Source: Enterobacter sp. RHBSTW-00994
Lineage (GTDB): Bacteria > Pseudomonadota > Gammaproteobacteria > Enterobacterales > Enterobacteriaceae
Length of the DNA stretch: 64,000 nt
Assembly: GCF_013782625.1 (NCBI RefSeq)
Contig: NZ_CP056199.1
Span: forward strand, 4,420,588 to 4,484,587
Reading direction: 5' to 3'
In this document: in pieces, positions 18,856 through 27,983 of the stretch
Layout: the number at the start of each line of letters is the position of its first letter
How positions within the stretch are numbered: position 1 is the stretch's first letter
The notes under the pieces: model-generated
Database searches by the model: none
What the model was told of the DNA's origin: nothing
Seen by the model: only the letters and a program-made list of their open reading frames with translations
Made by a program: the position numbers and the translations under genes

Positions 18856-20094
18856 TCAGTGAATACCGACCAGACGTGGTGTAATAAACACCACAAGCTC
18901 TCGTCGTTCATTGTCTTTCCCGTCATGGCTAAAAAGAGGTCCAATCCAGGGGATTTTCCCCAGTCCAGGCACACTATCGCTCCCGGTTTTGTTCTTTTGC
19001 GAGAAAATACCGCCCAGTGCCAAAGTTTCTCCGTTTTTTACCTCAACTTGTGTTTCAATTTCTTGTTTATCAATTGCCAGCGTCTCGCCATCCGCTTGTT
19101 GCAACACCTGTCCCGGCATATTTTCACTGATGTGTAATTTTAACCGCACACGTCCGCCGGGTAATACTACAGGCGTGACTTCCATGCCCAGGACGGCCTC
19201 TTTGAACTCCACAGAGGTAGCACCACTCTCTCCACTGGAAACCTGGTACGGGATTTCGCTGCCCTGCTTAATACTGGCGGGTTGCATATGGGATGCCAGC
19301 AACCGCGGACTGGCGATAATTTCCAGCTGTTGCTTCTGTTCCAGTGCCGACAGTTCCAGATCCAGCAATCTGCCGTTGATTCGCCCAATATTAAAGCCGA
19401 CGTGTGTCGTGGCACTGGCAACCGATAAATCCGCGCCCAGCGTCGTCATTTTCCCTACGTTACCTGACTGTGTCGCCTCGGCGAGATTCCATTTCACGCC
19501 CAGCTCACGCAGGCTTTTTTCGTTAATCGTCACAATATGCGCCGCCAGTTCCACCTGTTCGACAGGCACATCCATCTGTCCAGCCCAATGCTGTAGCGCA
19601 TCCTGTACCGTTTGATTATCACGCACCAACAACCGGTTGGTGCGTTTATCAACGGACAACGCCCCCTTTGGACTAAGCAATTTTTCTGCAGATTTTTGCA
19701 GTTCCACAGCATCGGCATAAGACAGGGAAATAGCACGTGATACCAGGGGAGCGTTGAGCTGACGCGTTGCCTGCTCCTGTTCCTTGCGGGCCAGTTGATC
19801 ACGCTGCCATGCCGCCGTGTGGACATAAAAAATCCCCCCTTCCTCGCGCAGAATAAGCCCAGCACTTGATACAACCGTGTTTAACGCCTGCCGCCAGGGG
19901 ACGCGGGTTAAAGAGAGCGAAAGTGAGCCGCTCACATCAGGTGACACCACTAGATTTCGATTTTCTTGCGCCACCAACGCTTGCAGTACCTGGGCTACCG
20001 GAACATCATCCACCGCGAGCGTGACCGGCGTTGGTTTTGCTATTGCTATTGGTACGCTGAGCACCATCAGTAAGAGCGTTATCCTTGTTTTCAT
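18856..20094 (-). CDS. hofQ: outer-membrane secretin for DNA uptake
   Basis: PilQ/ComE-like secretin of 412 residues, as in E. coli HofQ. It has a signal peptide (MKTRITLLLMVLSVPIAIA), a secretin/TonB short N-terminal domain (VTLAVDDVPVAQVLQALVAQ), a secretin_N region, and the C-terminal secretin domain (IASPRLLASHMQPASIKQGSE, then ETLALGGIF and RRELVVFITPRL). It would form the outer-membrane pore through which DNA enters. AAGGA lies ten bases before the ATG at 20094. The start of the gene overlaps the end of hofP by 89 bases in another frame. Confidence 0.92.
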   Translation of the reverse strand: MKTRITLLLMVLSVPIAIAKPTPVTLAVDDVPVAQVLQALVAQENRNLVVSPDVSGSLSLSLTRVPWRQALNTVVSSAGLILREEGGIFYVHTAAWQRDQLARKEQEQATRQLNAPLVSRAISLSYADAVELQKSAEKLLSPKGALSVDKRTNRLLVRDNQTVQDALQHWAGQMDVPVEQVELAAHIVTINEKSLRELGVKWNLAEATQSGNVGKMTTLGADLSVASATTHVGFNIGRINGRLLDLELSALEQKQQLEIIASPRLLASHMQPASIKQGSEIPYQVSSGESGATSVEFKEAVLGMEVTPVVLPGGRVRLKLHISENMPGQVLQQADGETLAIDKQEIETQVEVKNGETLALGGIFSQKNKTGSDSVPGLGKIPWIGPLFSHDGKDNERRELVVFITPRLVGIH

Positions 20095-20410
20095 TCGTTT
20101 TCGTTCCTTCTCGTTGCCACTGCCATCGAGCGGGGTCACACGTTACGCCAACGTCAACAACCATCTCGCGTTCATTGATGGATATCACTCGCCATCCCAC
20201 AGGAAGATGTTCATCTTTTCTGACACGATGCCAGCGCTTTTGCCCATCCTGCAAAATGCCAACCGTCGTGATGCCTTCTACCATCCCCTGATAACGCCAC
20301 TGGGCTAGCTGCCCTGCCGCACAGAGATCATCTGGCGGGTGGAAAGGGTCACGCATCCCTGTTAGTACCACCACTGAACACAAAATCAGGTATCGCGTGC
20401 TAATTCGCAT
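20006..20410 (-). CDS. hofP: PilP-like DNA-uptake protein HofP
   Basis: A 134-residue protein in the PilP position of the hof operon. It has a hydrophobic N-terminus (about residues 5-18), then MRDPFHPPDDLC and QWRYQGMVEG, typical of the family that links the inner-membrane complex to the secretin. The last 30 or so residues are polar low-complexity sequence (TNENKDNALTDGAQRTNSNS) encoded entirely inside the overlap with hofQ. The start at 20410 overlaps the hofO stop by 11 bases; the earlier start at 20431 lies inside hofO. Confidence 0.85.
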   Translation of the reverse strand: MRISTRYLILCSVVVLTGMRDPFHPPDDLCAAGQLAQWRYQGMVEGITTVGILQDGQKRWHRVRKDEHLPVGWRVISINEREMVVDVGVTCDPARWQWQREGTKTNENKDNALTDGAQRTNSNSKTNAGHARGG

Positions 20411-20861
20411 CGTTTTGCTCCAGCTGTACACTCAGGCGCAGCAACGAACCTTCCGGAGCTAACGTAAATGCGCTGACCTTCACATCCCTCAAGGCAAGGC
20501 GAGAAAACACCTCAGGGATCTGCTCCCAACCGGCATCCAACACCAGCTCACCTCCTCCCTGCCTCGGCCTCCAGTGAACAAGCCTTGTACCCTCTGCCTG
20601 GAATTCCAGTGGAGAGAACGGCCGCTCCCTTCCCGGTACAGTGGCCTTCAACTGGGTTGTCTGACGTATTGCCCCTGGCCACTTCGATGCGTTGACGTGC
20701 AAGGCATTTATCACCTGCGTATTGAGCCTGATAATCTCCGTGTGTATGGGTCTGACCAGCAGCAAATAGGCGATGAGCACCGTCGTGCTTGTGCCAACAC
20801 ACCAGAGAAAGAGCCGTGTACATGGGCGACATTCACACCAGCGTTGAACGAGTTCATGCAT
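20400..20861 (-). CDS. hofO: PilO-like DNA-uptake protein HofO
   Basis: A 153-residue inner-membrane protein (about 146 in E. coli) with one N-terminal membrane segment (CVGTSTTVLIAYLLLV) and a periplasmic remainder. Sequence conservation is low in this family, and the call rests largely on position between hofN and hofP. It would form the PilN-PilO-PilP alignment complex. It starts 3 bases after the hofN stop. Confidence 0.82.
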   Translation of the reverse strand: MHELVQRWCECRPCTRLFLWCVGTSTTVLIAYLLLVRPIHTEIIRLNTQVINALHVNASKWPGAIRQTTQLKATVPGRERPFSPLEFQAEGTRLVHWRPRQGGGELVLDAGWEQIPEVFSRLALRDVKVSAFTLAPEGSLLRLSVQLEQNDAN

Positions 20862-20864
20862 CCG

Positions 20865-21365
20865 TTACCCTCGCTTTTTTAGCTGAAAAGTAAATGCCCA
20901 GCGCCCCTGATTATCCTGGAGTAGTGCTCCCGCAGGTCCTGGAGTAAAACCCTCGATCTTGCTGAGTACGACATTCATCCCAGAAAGTACTGGAAGTGTT
21001 GTCGCATACCCCGTCAAAATCAGTGAAGGTGGTTGATAACGCAGTTGCGTAAGCCAGGCCTGTGACGGAATGATGTGCGCCAGCGAAAGCAGTGCAGGCG
21101 GCCATACCTGCGTTGGAAACCACTTATCAACATCAGGTTGAGCCACGTCCTGCTCGCGCATCAGCCTCGCTTCAAGCCGGTTTTGTACTGTCTGAATACC
21201 TGATAACTCACGCTGTAAAACGTGTCGGGAGTGAATGTCCCCAACTCTTAAACTCACCATTAGCATCAGCACAATCGACAGGGAACCTGCAAACATCAGC
21301 CCCCAGAAACGTACACAGTGGGCTTGCTGATACTGTCGCCAGGGCAAGAGATTCATCGTTCTCAC
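20865..21365 (-). CDS. hofN: PilN-like DNA-uptake protein HofN
   Basis: A 166-residue protein (179 in E. coli) with the family-typical N-terminus MNLLPWRQ followed by one membrane segment (WGLMFAGSLSIVLMLMV) and a periplasmic coil. Two starts are possible: GTG at 21365, which overlaps the hofM stop in a GTGA arrangement, and ATG at 21356, which begins exactly at MNLLPW. The coupled GTG is listed because it fits the operon; the ATG is almost as likely. Confidence 0.8.
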   Translation of the reverse strand: MRTMNLLPWRQYQQAHCVRFWGLMFAGSLSIVLMLMVSLRVGDIHSRHVLQRELSGIQTVQNRLEARLMREQDVAQPDVDKWFPTQVWPPALLSLAHIIPSQAWLTQLRYQPPSLILTGYATTLPVLSGMNVVLSKIEGFTPGPAGALLQDNQGRWAFTFQLKKRG

Positions 21366-22141
21366 GCGAATACCTCACTCATTGCCAGTGCCAGCGCGAC
21401 TGTAAATTCAGCACCACATTCAGGTAATGGCGGCTGACACCGTGACAACGTGCTCCACGGGTCCTGACCCTGAGCATCAAAAAAAGCGATATCGTCGCTG
21501 GAGAGCGCCAGTCGCGCGGCAAGCTCCGAAAGGTTTGCCGCCTGATGACGCTCCCGTCGCCCCCACTGATGGCGCATCGCCCATAGCCACTGATGCTCAT
21601 CACGCCAGGCGACACACTGCGCAGGTTCAACAACAGGGAGCAAATTCGCCAACGCGCTGGCGTCCGGAGTAATGGAAGCCAGCCGCAAACGCAGCGTTTT
21701 AGCCAGTGATAACAGCGTTGCCACCTCTTTGTTTTGCGCAGCAGTGACATGAAACGCGCGGCTAAAGGTATCTTGTGAATAATCAAAACACAGTGTTTGG
21801 GCTGGCATCTCCAGCTCCCGCGATAGCGCTGACCCCAGCCATGCCACCTTCTCGCTATCGCGTAAGGCGAGAGCTGGCCCCGAAAATGTCTTTTGCAGAG
21901 TTCGGGCGGCCGGAAAAGCCAGAAACACCCGATGGTAATACGGCAACATCTGTCGCCAGCGTTTCAACGCTTCAACCAATTGTTCTGGCTTGAGAATTTG
22001 TCCCTCACGGATAATGCCTTCTGCCAGAGGGATATCCCACCAGCGGCGCAGGCTCCATGCTGCCTGTTCTCTGGTCAGTGCCACTATGCGCACCTTATCG
22101 TGTTGAATATGAACGCCCGTTTGCCATGTTTTGAAAGCCAT
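21362..22141 (-). CDS. hofM: PilM-like DNA-uptake protein HofM
   Basis: First gene of the hofMNOPQ operon, 259 residues as in E. coli. It is a cytoplasmic actin-like fold protein of the PilM type that would bind the N-terminus of HofN. The operon is required in E. coli for growth on DNA as a nutrient, as I recall. It is divergent from mrcA, with 120 bases between the starts. Confidence 0.85.
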   Translation of the reverse strand: MAFKTWQTGVHIQHDKVRIVALTREQAAWSLRRWWDIPLAEGIIREGQILKPEQLVEALKRWRQMLPYYHRVFLAFPAARTLQKTFSGPALALRDSEKVAWLGSALSRELEMPAQTLCFDYSQDTFSRAFHVTAAQNKEVATLLSLAKTLRLRLASITPDASALANLLPVVEPAQCVAWRDEHQWLWAMRHQWGRRERHQAANLSELAARLALSSDDIAFFDAQGQDPWSTLSRCQPPLPECGAEFTVALALAMSEVFA

Positions 22142-22261
22142 GCTTCACGATCTCCTTATCGCCCGTCAGGTTGACGGCTCTATCAATGCATCAGGCTTGC
22201 CTTTATACTACCGCGCGATTGTTTATAAACTGCCCAAGTGAAACCAAATGGGAAATCTCCG

Positions 22262-24814
22262 GTGAAGTTCGTAAAGTATTTATTGATCCTTGCAGTCTGT
22301 TGCATTCTGCTGGGAGCAGGCTCGATTTATGGTTTGTACAAATATATTGAGCCGCAGCTACCTGATGTCGCCACACTTCGTGATGTGCGCCTCCAGATCC
22401 CAATGCAGGTCTATAGCGCCGATGGCGAGCTGATGGCGCAATATGGCGAAAAACGCCGTATCCCATTGACCTTAAAACAAATACCACCAGTCATGGTGAA
22501 AGCCTTTATCGCGACGGAAGATAGCCGTTTTTACGAGCATCATGGTGTCGATCCGGTAGGGATTTTCCGTGCTGCCAGCGTTGCACTGTTCTCTGGTCAT
22601 GCGTCACAGGGGGCGAGTACGATTACGCAGCAATTAGCGCGTAACTTCTTCCTCAGCCCTGAAAAGACGCTGATGCGTAAGATCAAAGAGGTGTTCCTTG
22701 CGATCCGTATTGAACAGTTGCTGAGCAAAGACGAGATCCTTGAGCTTTACCTCAACAAGATCTATCTCGGTTACCGTGCCTATGGTGTTGGAGCCGCGGC
22801 GCAGGTTTACTTTGGTAAGCCGATCGAACAGCTCACGCTGAGCGAAATGGCAACCATTGCCGGTCTGCCAAAAGCACCATCGACATTTAACCCGCTCTAT
22901 TCGCTGGATCGGGCAACAGCGCGCCGTAACGTCGTGCTGTCGCGTATGCTGAGTGAAGGCTATATCAGCCAGACGGAGTACGATCAGGCTCGCAATGACG
23001 TGATCGACGCCAATTACCATGCCCCGGAAATTGCCTTCTCCGCACCGTATCTCACCGAAATGGTTCGCCAGGATATGGTGAGTCGCTATGGTGAGAATGC
23101 TTATGAAGATGGCTATCGCATTTACACCACCATCACCCGTAAAGTTCAGCAGGCAGCACAGCAGGCAGTACGCAATAACGTGATGGATTACGACATGCGT
23201 CACGGCTATCGCGGCCCATCAAATGTGTTGTGGAAAGTGGGTGAAAGTGCGTGGGATAGCAAAAAAATTACCGATTCGTTAAAAACACTCCCAACCTACG
23301 GGCCACTCTTACCCGCAGTGGTGACCAGAGCTGATCCACAAGAAGCGATTGCCATGATGGCAGACGGTACATCCGTTTCCCTGCGTATGGATGGCATTCG
23401 CTGGGCACGTCCGTACCGCTCCGACACGTTGCAGGGGCCAACCCCACGCAAAGTGACCGATGCCGTCCAGACCGGGCAGCAAATCTGGGTGCGTCAGGTT
23501 GGCGATGCCTGGTGGCTGGCACAAGTGCCAGATGTGAACTCCGCGCTGGTTTCTATCAACCCTCAGAACGGGGCGGTGATGGCGCTGGTTGGTGGGTTCG
23601 ATTTCAACCAGAGCAAATTTAACCGTGCCACGCAGGCGCTGCGTCAGGTTGGCTCTAACATTAAACCATTCCTGTACACTGCCGCGATGGACAAAGGTTT
23701 AACGCTCGCCAGTATCCTTAACGATGTGCCGATTTCCCGTTGGGATGCAGGCGCGGGTTCAGACTGGCAACCGAAGAACTCTCCAGCAGAATATGCAGGG
23801 CCAATTCGTCTTCGCCAAGGTCTGGGACAGTCGAAAAACGTGGTAATGGTACGTGCGATGCGCGCTATGGGCGTCGACTACGCAGCGGAATATCTGCAAC
23901 GCTTTGGATTCCCGGCACAGAACATTGTGCATACCGAATCGCTGGCGCTGGGTTCCGCTTCCTTTACGCCGTTGCAGGTCGCCAGGGGTTACTCGGTAAT
24001 GGCAAACGGTGGATACCTGGTCGACCCTTACTACATCAGTAAAATCGAGAACGATCAGGGGGGCGTCCTCTTCGAAGCAAAACCGAAGATCGCCTGTGCG
24101 GAGTGTGATATTCCGGTGATCTACGGTGATACGCCAAAATCCAACGTGCTTGAAAACAAGGATATGGAGGATGTGGCGATATCGCAGGAACAGCAAAACG
24201 CTGTCGTACCTCAGCCTCAGTTAGAACAGGCCAACCAGGCACTGGTCGCTCAGAGTGCTGCCCAGGAGTACGCACCCCATGTGATTAACACACCACTCTC
24301 TTTCCTGATTAAGAGCGCGCTGAATACCAACATCTTTGGTGAGCCGGGCTGGCAGGGGACGGGCTGGCGTGCGGGACGCGATTTACAGCGTCACGACATT
24401 GGCGGCAAAACAGGGACGACAAACAGTTCGAAAGATGCGTGGTTCTCCGGTTACGGACCGGGTGTGGTGACATCTGTCTGGATCGGGTTTGACGATCACC
24501 GGCGTGATTTGGGACGAACTACCGCATCCGGGGCGATTAAGGATCAGATATCGGGTTACGAAGGTGGCGCTAAAAGCGCACAACCAGCCTGGGATGCGTA
24601 TATGAAAGCGGTTCTGGACGGTGTACCTGAACAACCGTTGACGCCACCGCCGGGTGTCGTCACGGTGAATATCGACAGAAGCACCGGGCAACTTGCCAAT
24701 GGTGGTAACAGCCGACAGGAATATTTCATCGAAGGTACACAGCCAACCACACAGGCGGTACATGAGGTGGGAACTGAGTTGATTGACAACGGCGAGACGC
24801 ACGAGCTGTTTTAA
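22262..24814 (+). CDS. mrcA: penicillin-binding protein 1A
   Basis: Bifunctional inner-membrane peptidoglycan synthase, 850 residues as in E. coli. It has an N-terminal membrane anchor (residues 7-24), a GT51 glycosyltransferase domain with catalytic Glu86 in ATEDSRFYEHHG, and a transpeptidase domain with the SxxK serine Ser465 (GSNIKPF) and the KTG box (GGKTGTT). An upstream GTG at 22238 adds eight residues; GTG at 22262 (VKFVKY) matches the known family start and is chosen. Two hairpins follow the gene. Confidence 0.97.
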   Translation: MKFVKYLLILAVCCILLGAGSIYGLYKYIEPQLPDVATLRDVRLQIPMQVYSADGELMAQYGEKRRIPLTLKQIPPVMVKAFIATEDSRFYEHHGVDPVGIFRAASVALFSGHASQGASTITQQLARNFFLSPEKTLMRKIKEVFLAIRIEQLLSKDEILELYLNKIYLGYRAYGVGAAAQVYFGKPIEQLTLSEMATIAGLPKAPSTFNPLYSLDRATARRNVVLSRMLSEGYISQTEYDQARNDVIDANYHAPEIAFSAPYLTEMVRQDMVSRYGENAYEDGYRIYTTITRKVQQAAQQAVRNNVMDYDMRHGYRGPSNVLWKVGESAWDSKKITDSLKTLPTYGPLLPAVVTRADPQEAIAMMADGTSVSLRMDGIRWARPYRSDTLQGPTPRKVTDAVQTGQQIWVRQVGDAWWLAQVPDVNSALVSINPQNGAVMALVGGFDFNQSKFNRATQALRQVGSNIKPFLYTAAMDKGLTLASILNDVPISRWDAGAGSDWQPKNSPAEYAGPIRLRQGLGQSKNVVMVRAMRAMGVDYAAEYLQRFGFPAQNIVHTESLALGSASFTPLQVARGYSVMANGGYLVDPYYISKIENDQGGVLFEAKPKIACAECDIPVIYGDTPKSNVLENKDMEDVAISQEQQNAVVPQPQLEQANQALVAQSAAQEYAPHVINTPLSFLIKSALNTNIFGEPGWQGTGWRAGRDLQRHDIGGKTGTTNSSKDAWFSGYGPGVVTSVWIGFDDHRRDLGRTTASGAIKDQISGYEGGAKSAQPAWDAYMKAVLDGVPEQPLTPPPGVVTVNIDRSTGQLANGGNSRQEYFIEGTQPTTQAVHEVGTELIDNGETHELF

Positions 24815-24823
24815 AGACTGGAA

Positions 24824-24889
24824 TGCCCGGAGAACTCCGGGCAGGAAAATCACAGGCCGGGTAAGGCGTAGTCGCTACCCGGCTTTTTT
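24824..24889 (+). terminator. double hairpin after mrcA, second one REP-like
   Basis: TGCCCGGAG (24824-24832) pairs perfectly with CTCCGGGCA (24835-24843). Next, GCCGGGTA (24856-24863) pairs with TACCCGGC (24876-24883) and is followed by six T. The second has the form of an enterobacterial REP palindrome acting as terminator. nudE converges on it. Confidence 0.85.
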
Positions 24890-24894
24890 ACGGG

Positions 24895-25455
24895 CTACAA
24901 ACGCCCCTGATCTTTCAACCACTCGCGAACCAGGAACAATGCACTCACGTTACGTGCTTCGTTGAAATCCGGGTCTTCCAGCAAATCCAGCAAATGCGCC
25001 AGTGGCCAACGCACCTGTGGCAGCGGTTCGGGTTCATCCCCTTCCAGCGATTCCGGGTAGAGGTCTTCCGCCACCACGATATTCATTTTGCTGGAAAAAT
25101 AGGAGGGAGCCATACTCAGTTTTTTCAGGAATGAGAGTTCTTTTGCACCAAACCCAACCTCTTCTTTCAGCTCACGGTTTGCGGCTTCAAAAACCGTTTC
25201 ACCGGGATCAATAAGCCCTTTTGAGAACCCCAGTTCGTAAGATTCCGTGCCCACAGCATATTCGCGGATCAAAATGAGATGGTCATCGATGATAGGAATG
25301 ATCATGACCGCTTCACGCGATGACGGGCGCATGCGTTCATAAACGCGACGCACACCGTTGCTGAACTCCAGGTCCACACTTTCAACATTAAACAGCCGCG
25401 ATTTCGCAACAGTTTCAACATTCAGAATGGTGGGTTTTTGTAAGGGTTTGCTCAT
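24895..25455 (-). CDS. nudE: ADP compounds hydrolase NudE
   Basis: Nudix hydrolase for ADP-ribose, diadenosine polyphosphates and NADH; 186 residues as in E. coli. The Nudix box runs from Gly80 to about Gly103 and includes DPGETVFEAANRELKEEVGF. The start at 25455 (MSKPLQK) is chosen; the 34 residues added by 25557 are not family-like. It is divergent from igaA. Confidence 0.96.
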   Translation of the reverse strand: MSKPLQKPTILNVETVAKSRLFNVESVDLEFSNGVRRVYERMRPSSREAVMIIPIIDDHLILIREYAVGTESYELGFSKGLIDPGETVFEAANRELKEEVGFGAKELSFLKKLSMAPSYFSSKMNIVVAEDLYPESLEGDEPEPLPQVRWPLAHLLDLLEDPDFNEARNVSALFLVREWLKDQGRL

Positions 25456-25778
25456 CTTTGATGGGTCTTTGCTGTGAGAACTGGCCTCATTGTGCGATAT
25501 GCTGCACGGTTTCGGCAATGTCAATTGTTCTTTATTTACATTTATGCAACGTACCAAGAATCAATCCTCATTTCAAAACAAAAGTCAAGAGGTTGAAATA
25601 ATTCCAGGAATTTGCTGATATCGCGCCATGTCAGGCTTTGCTATTATCTGCGATCACTGGGATGCGCTTCAAAATGCTCAAGTTCGACTCCATACTTGCC
25701 GATAGCCAACCACAGACTCTCATTCATTGTTAAAGGTGCAACTGACTACACCTATAAGATAAGTAAGATGGGGAAAGC
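25456..25778. promoter_or_regulatory. nudE-igaA divergent intergenic region
   Basis: 323 bases without a gene. On the + strand an extended -10 element, TGCTATTAT (25639-25647), could start igaA about 125 bases before its ATG. GGGGAAAGC is the igaA ribosome site. I see no clear RcsB box, repeat or small gene. Confidence 0.4.
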
Positions 25779-27917
25779 ATGAGCACCATTTTGATTTTTT
25801 TCGCTGCTATGCTGGCCTGCGCATTGCTTGCAGGGTGGGTATACAGGCGTCGCGTACAGCGTCAATATCGACTACCCTTTTTAAATGCGTTTGCGGGCGC
25901 GACGACCCGCAAGCTCTCGCCGGAAGAACGCAGCACTGTTGAACAGTATCTCGATACCCTTAACCAGGCACAGTTGGCCCCTGGATTGACCGGCGCGAGT
26001 GCCGCCCCTGTGTCTCTGAATTTGAACGCACAAAGCGACACCGTACTGTGCGTGACGCGCTCGATCACGCGCTACGGCATCACCACCGATGATCCCAACA
26101 AATGGCGTTACTATCTCGACTCCGTCGAGGTACATCTGCCGCCGTTCTGGGAGCAATACATCAATGACGAAAACAGCGTAGAGCTCATTCATACTGATTC
26201 CCTGCCGCTGGTCATTTCCCTTAACGGTCATACACTCAACGAATATGTTCAGGAAGCGCCACGCTTTGCTCTGGAACGAGCAAGCTCCACGCAAGCCTCT
26301 ATTCGTGGTGAAGAGACCGAACAGATTGAGCTGCTGAATATTCGTCAGGAAACCCATGAGGAGTACGCTCTGAGTCGACCTGATGGCATTCGGGAAGCGG
26401 TACTGATTGTCGCTGCTTTCCTGCTGTTTTTCTTCTGTCTGCTCACTCCTGATGTCTTTGTTCCCTGGCTTGCAGGCGGTGCGGTGCTGCTGATGGCGGC
26501 AGGACTGTGGGGCCTGTTTGCCCCCCCTGCTAAAAACACCTTGCGCGAAATCCACTGCCTGAGGGGGACGCCGAAACGCTGGGGGTTGTTTGGCGAGAAC
26601 GATCAGGAACATGTCAACAATATCTCACTCGGTATTATCGACCTCATCTATCCCCGTCACTGGCAACCGTGGATTGTCCAGGATCTTGGGCACAAAACTG
26701 ATGTCGATATTTATCTCGATCGCCATGTCGTTCGGCAAGGGCGGTTTTTATCCCTACACGATGAAGTGAAAAACTTCCCTCTCCAGCACTGGCTTCGCAG
26801 TACCGTCATTGCCGGGGGAGCGGCAACGGTGCTGGCTATGTTGATTGCCTTTGTACCGCTCGACATGCCCATTAAATTTACCCTGTCGTGGATTAAAGGA
26901 GCACAGACCGTCGAAGCAACCAGCGTAAAACAGCTTGAAGAGGCGGGTGTGAGAGTCGGCGATACGCTGCAACTGAAAGGAACCGGCATGTGTAATATTC
27001 ATGCTCCAGGTTCCTGGAACACTCGCCAGACCTCGCCGTTTACGCCATTCGACTGCTCGCAAATCATCTGGAATGATGCGCCGCCTTTACCGCTGCCAGA
27101 GTCAGATGTCGTCGGTAAAGCGACCGCACTTACCCAAACGGTGAGCCGCCAGTTGCACCCTAAACCTGACGATGATTCCCGCGTCAGCCCGGCGTTGCGC
27201 TCTGCGATTCAGAAATCAGGCATGGTCCTGCTGGATGATTTTGGCGAGATCGTCCTGAAAACGCAGGATTTATGTGCCTCGCCGGATGAATGTATACGGC
27301 TTAAAAATGCCCTGGTAAACCTTGGAAACAGTAAAGACTGGGATGCATTGGTAAAACGCGCGGAAGCGGGTCGACTGGATGGCGTGAACGTACTGCTGCG
27401 CCCCGTCAGTGCTGAATCACTGGATAATCTGGTAGCAACCTCTACCGCGCCATTCGTGATCCGTGAAACTGCCCGTGCGGCCCAGGCGCTAAACAGCCCA
27501 GCACCCGGCGGATTTGTCATCGTAAGCGATGAAGGCAGCGACCTGGTCGATCAACCTTATCCCCAGGTCTCACTTTATGATTACCCGGCCCAGGATCAAT
27601 GGAACGAGTTTCAACGTCTGGCACAAATGCTGATGCAGACACCGTTCAGCGCCGAAGGGATCGTGACGGGGATCTTTACCGATGCCAACGGTACACGACA
27701 TATTGATCTACACCGGATGCCCGATAGCGCAGGTTTATGGCGTTATATAGGAACATCCTTGCTGATGTTAGCCATGCTGGCCTGCACTTTCTGGAACGGT
27801 TTCATGGCATTGCGTCGCTATCAACGCGCACGTACACGCCAGGCTGAGATCCAGCAATATTACGAAAGCTGTCTCAATCCTAAGCTGATCCCCGCCCCTG
27901 ATAGCCTGATCGGATAA
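25779..27917 (+). CDS. igaA: Rcs phosphorelay inhibitor IgaA (YrfF)
   Basis: Inner-membrane protein that keeps the Rcs envelope-stress phosphorelay off and is essential in E. coli and Salmonella unless rcs is mutated. It has 712 residues against 711. Membrane segments lie near residues 2-20, 206-223, 229-247, 341-360 and 654-676, with a large cytoplasmic part and a large periplasmic part between the last two. The periplasmic domain includes the segment with CNIHAPGSW and FDCSQIIW cysteines. Confidence 0.95.
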   Translation: MSTILIFFAAMLACALLAGWVYRRRVQRQYRLPFLNAFAGATTRKLSPEERSTVEQYLDTLNQAQLAPGLTGASAAPVSLNLNAQSDTVLCVTRSITRYGITTDDPNKWRYYLDSVEVHLPPFWEQYINDENSVELIHTDSLPLVISLNGHTLNEYVQEAPRFALERASSTQASIRGEETEQIELLNIRQETHEEYALSRPDGIREAVLIVAAFLLFFFCLLTPDVFVPWLAGGAVLLMAAGLWGLFAPPAKNTLREIHCLRGTPKRWGLFGENDQEHVNNISLGIIDLIYPRHWQPWIVQDLGHKTDVDIYLDRHVVRQGRFLSLHDEVKNFPLQHWLRSTVIAGGAATVLAMLIAFVPLDMPIKFTLSWIKGAQTVEATSVKQLEEAGVRVGDTLQLKGTGMCNIHAPGSWNTRQTSPFTPFDCSQIIWNDAPPLPLPESDVVGKATALTQTVSRQLHPKPDDDSRVSPALRSAIQKSGMVLLDDFGEIVLKTQDLCASPDECIRLKNALVNLGNSKDWDALVKRAEAGRLDGVNVLLRPVSAESLDNLVATSTAPFVIRETARAAQALNSPAPGGFVIVSDEGSDLVDQPYPQVSLYDYPAQDQWNEFQRLAQMLMQTPFSAEGIVTGIFTDANGTRHIDLHRMPDSAGLWRYIGTSLLMLAMLACTFWNGFMALRRYQRARTRQAEIQQYYESCLNPKLIPAPDSLIG

Positions 27918-27983
27918 CATCACTGCGCGGCAAGTTATGCTACCCTGTCGCGCACATGTCTTCTGGCTGGAGAGTTCCCCTTT

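Noticed and set aside
18911..19615. A 234-codon + strand open frame opposite hofQ
   Set aside because: It is a Ser/Cys-rich shadow of the secretin domain with no homology I recognise and no start signals.
25456..25557. Longer N-terminus of NudE
   Set aside because: The 34 added residues are not conserved and MSKPLQKPTI matches the known start.
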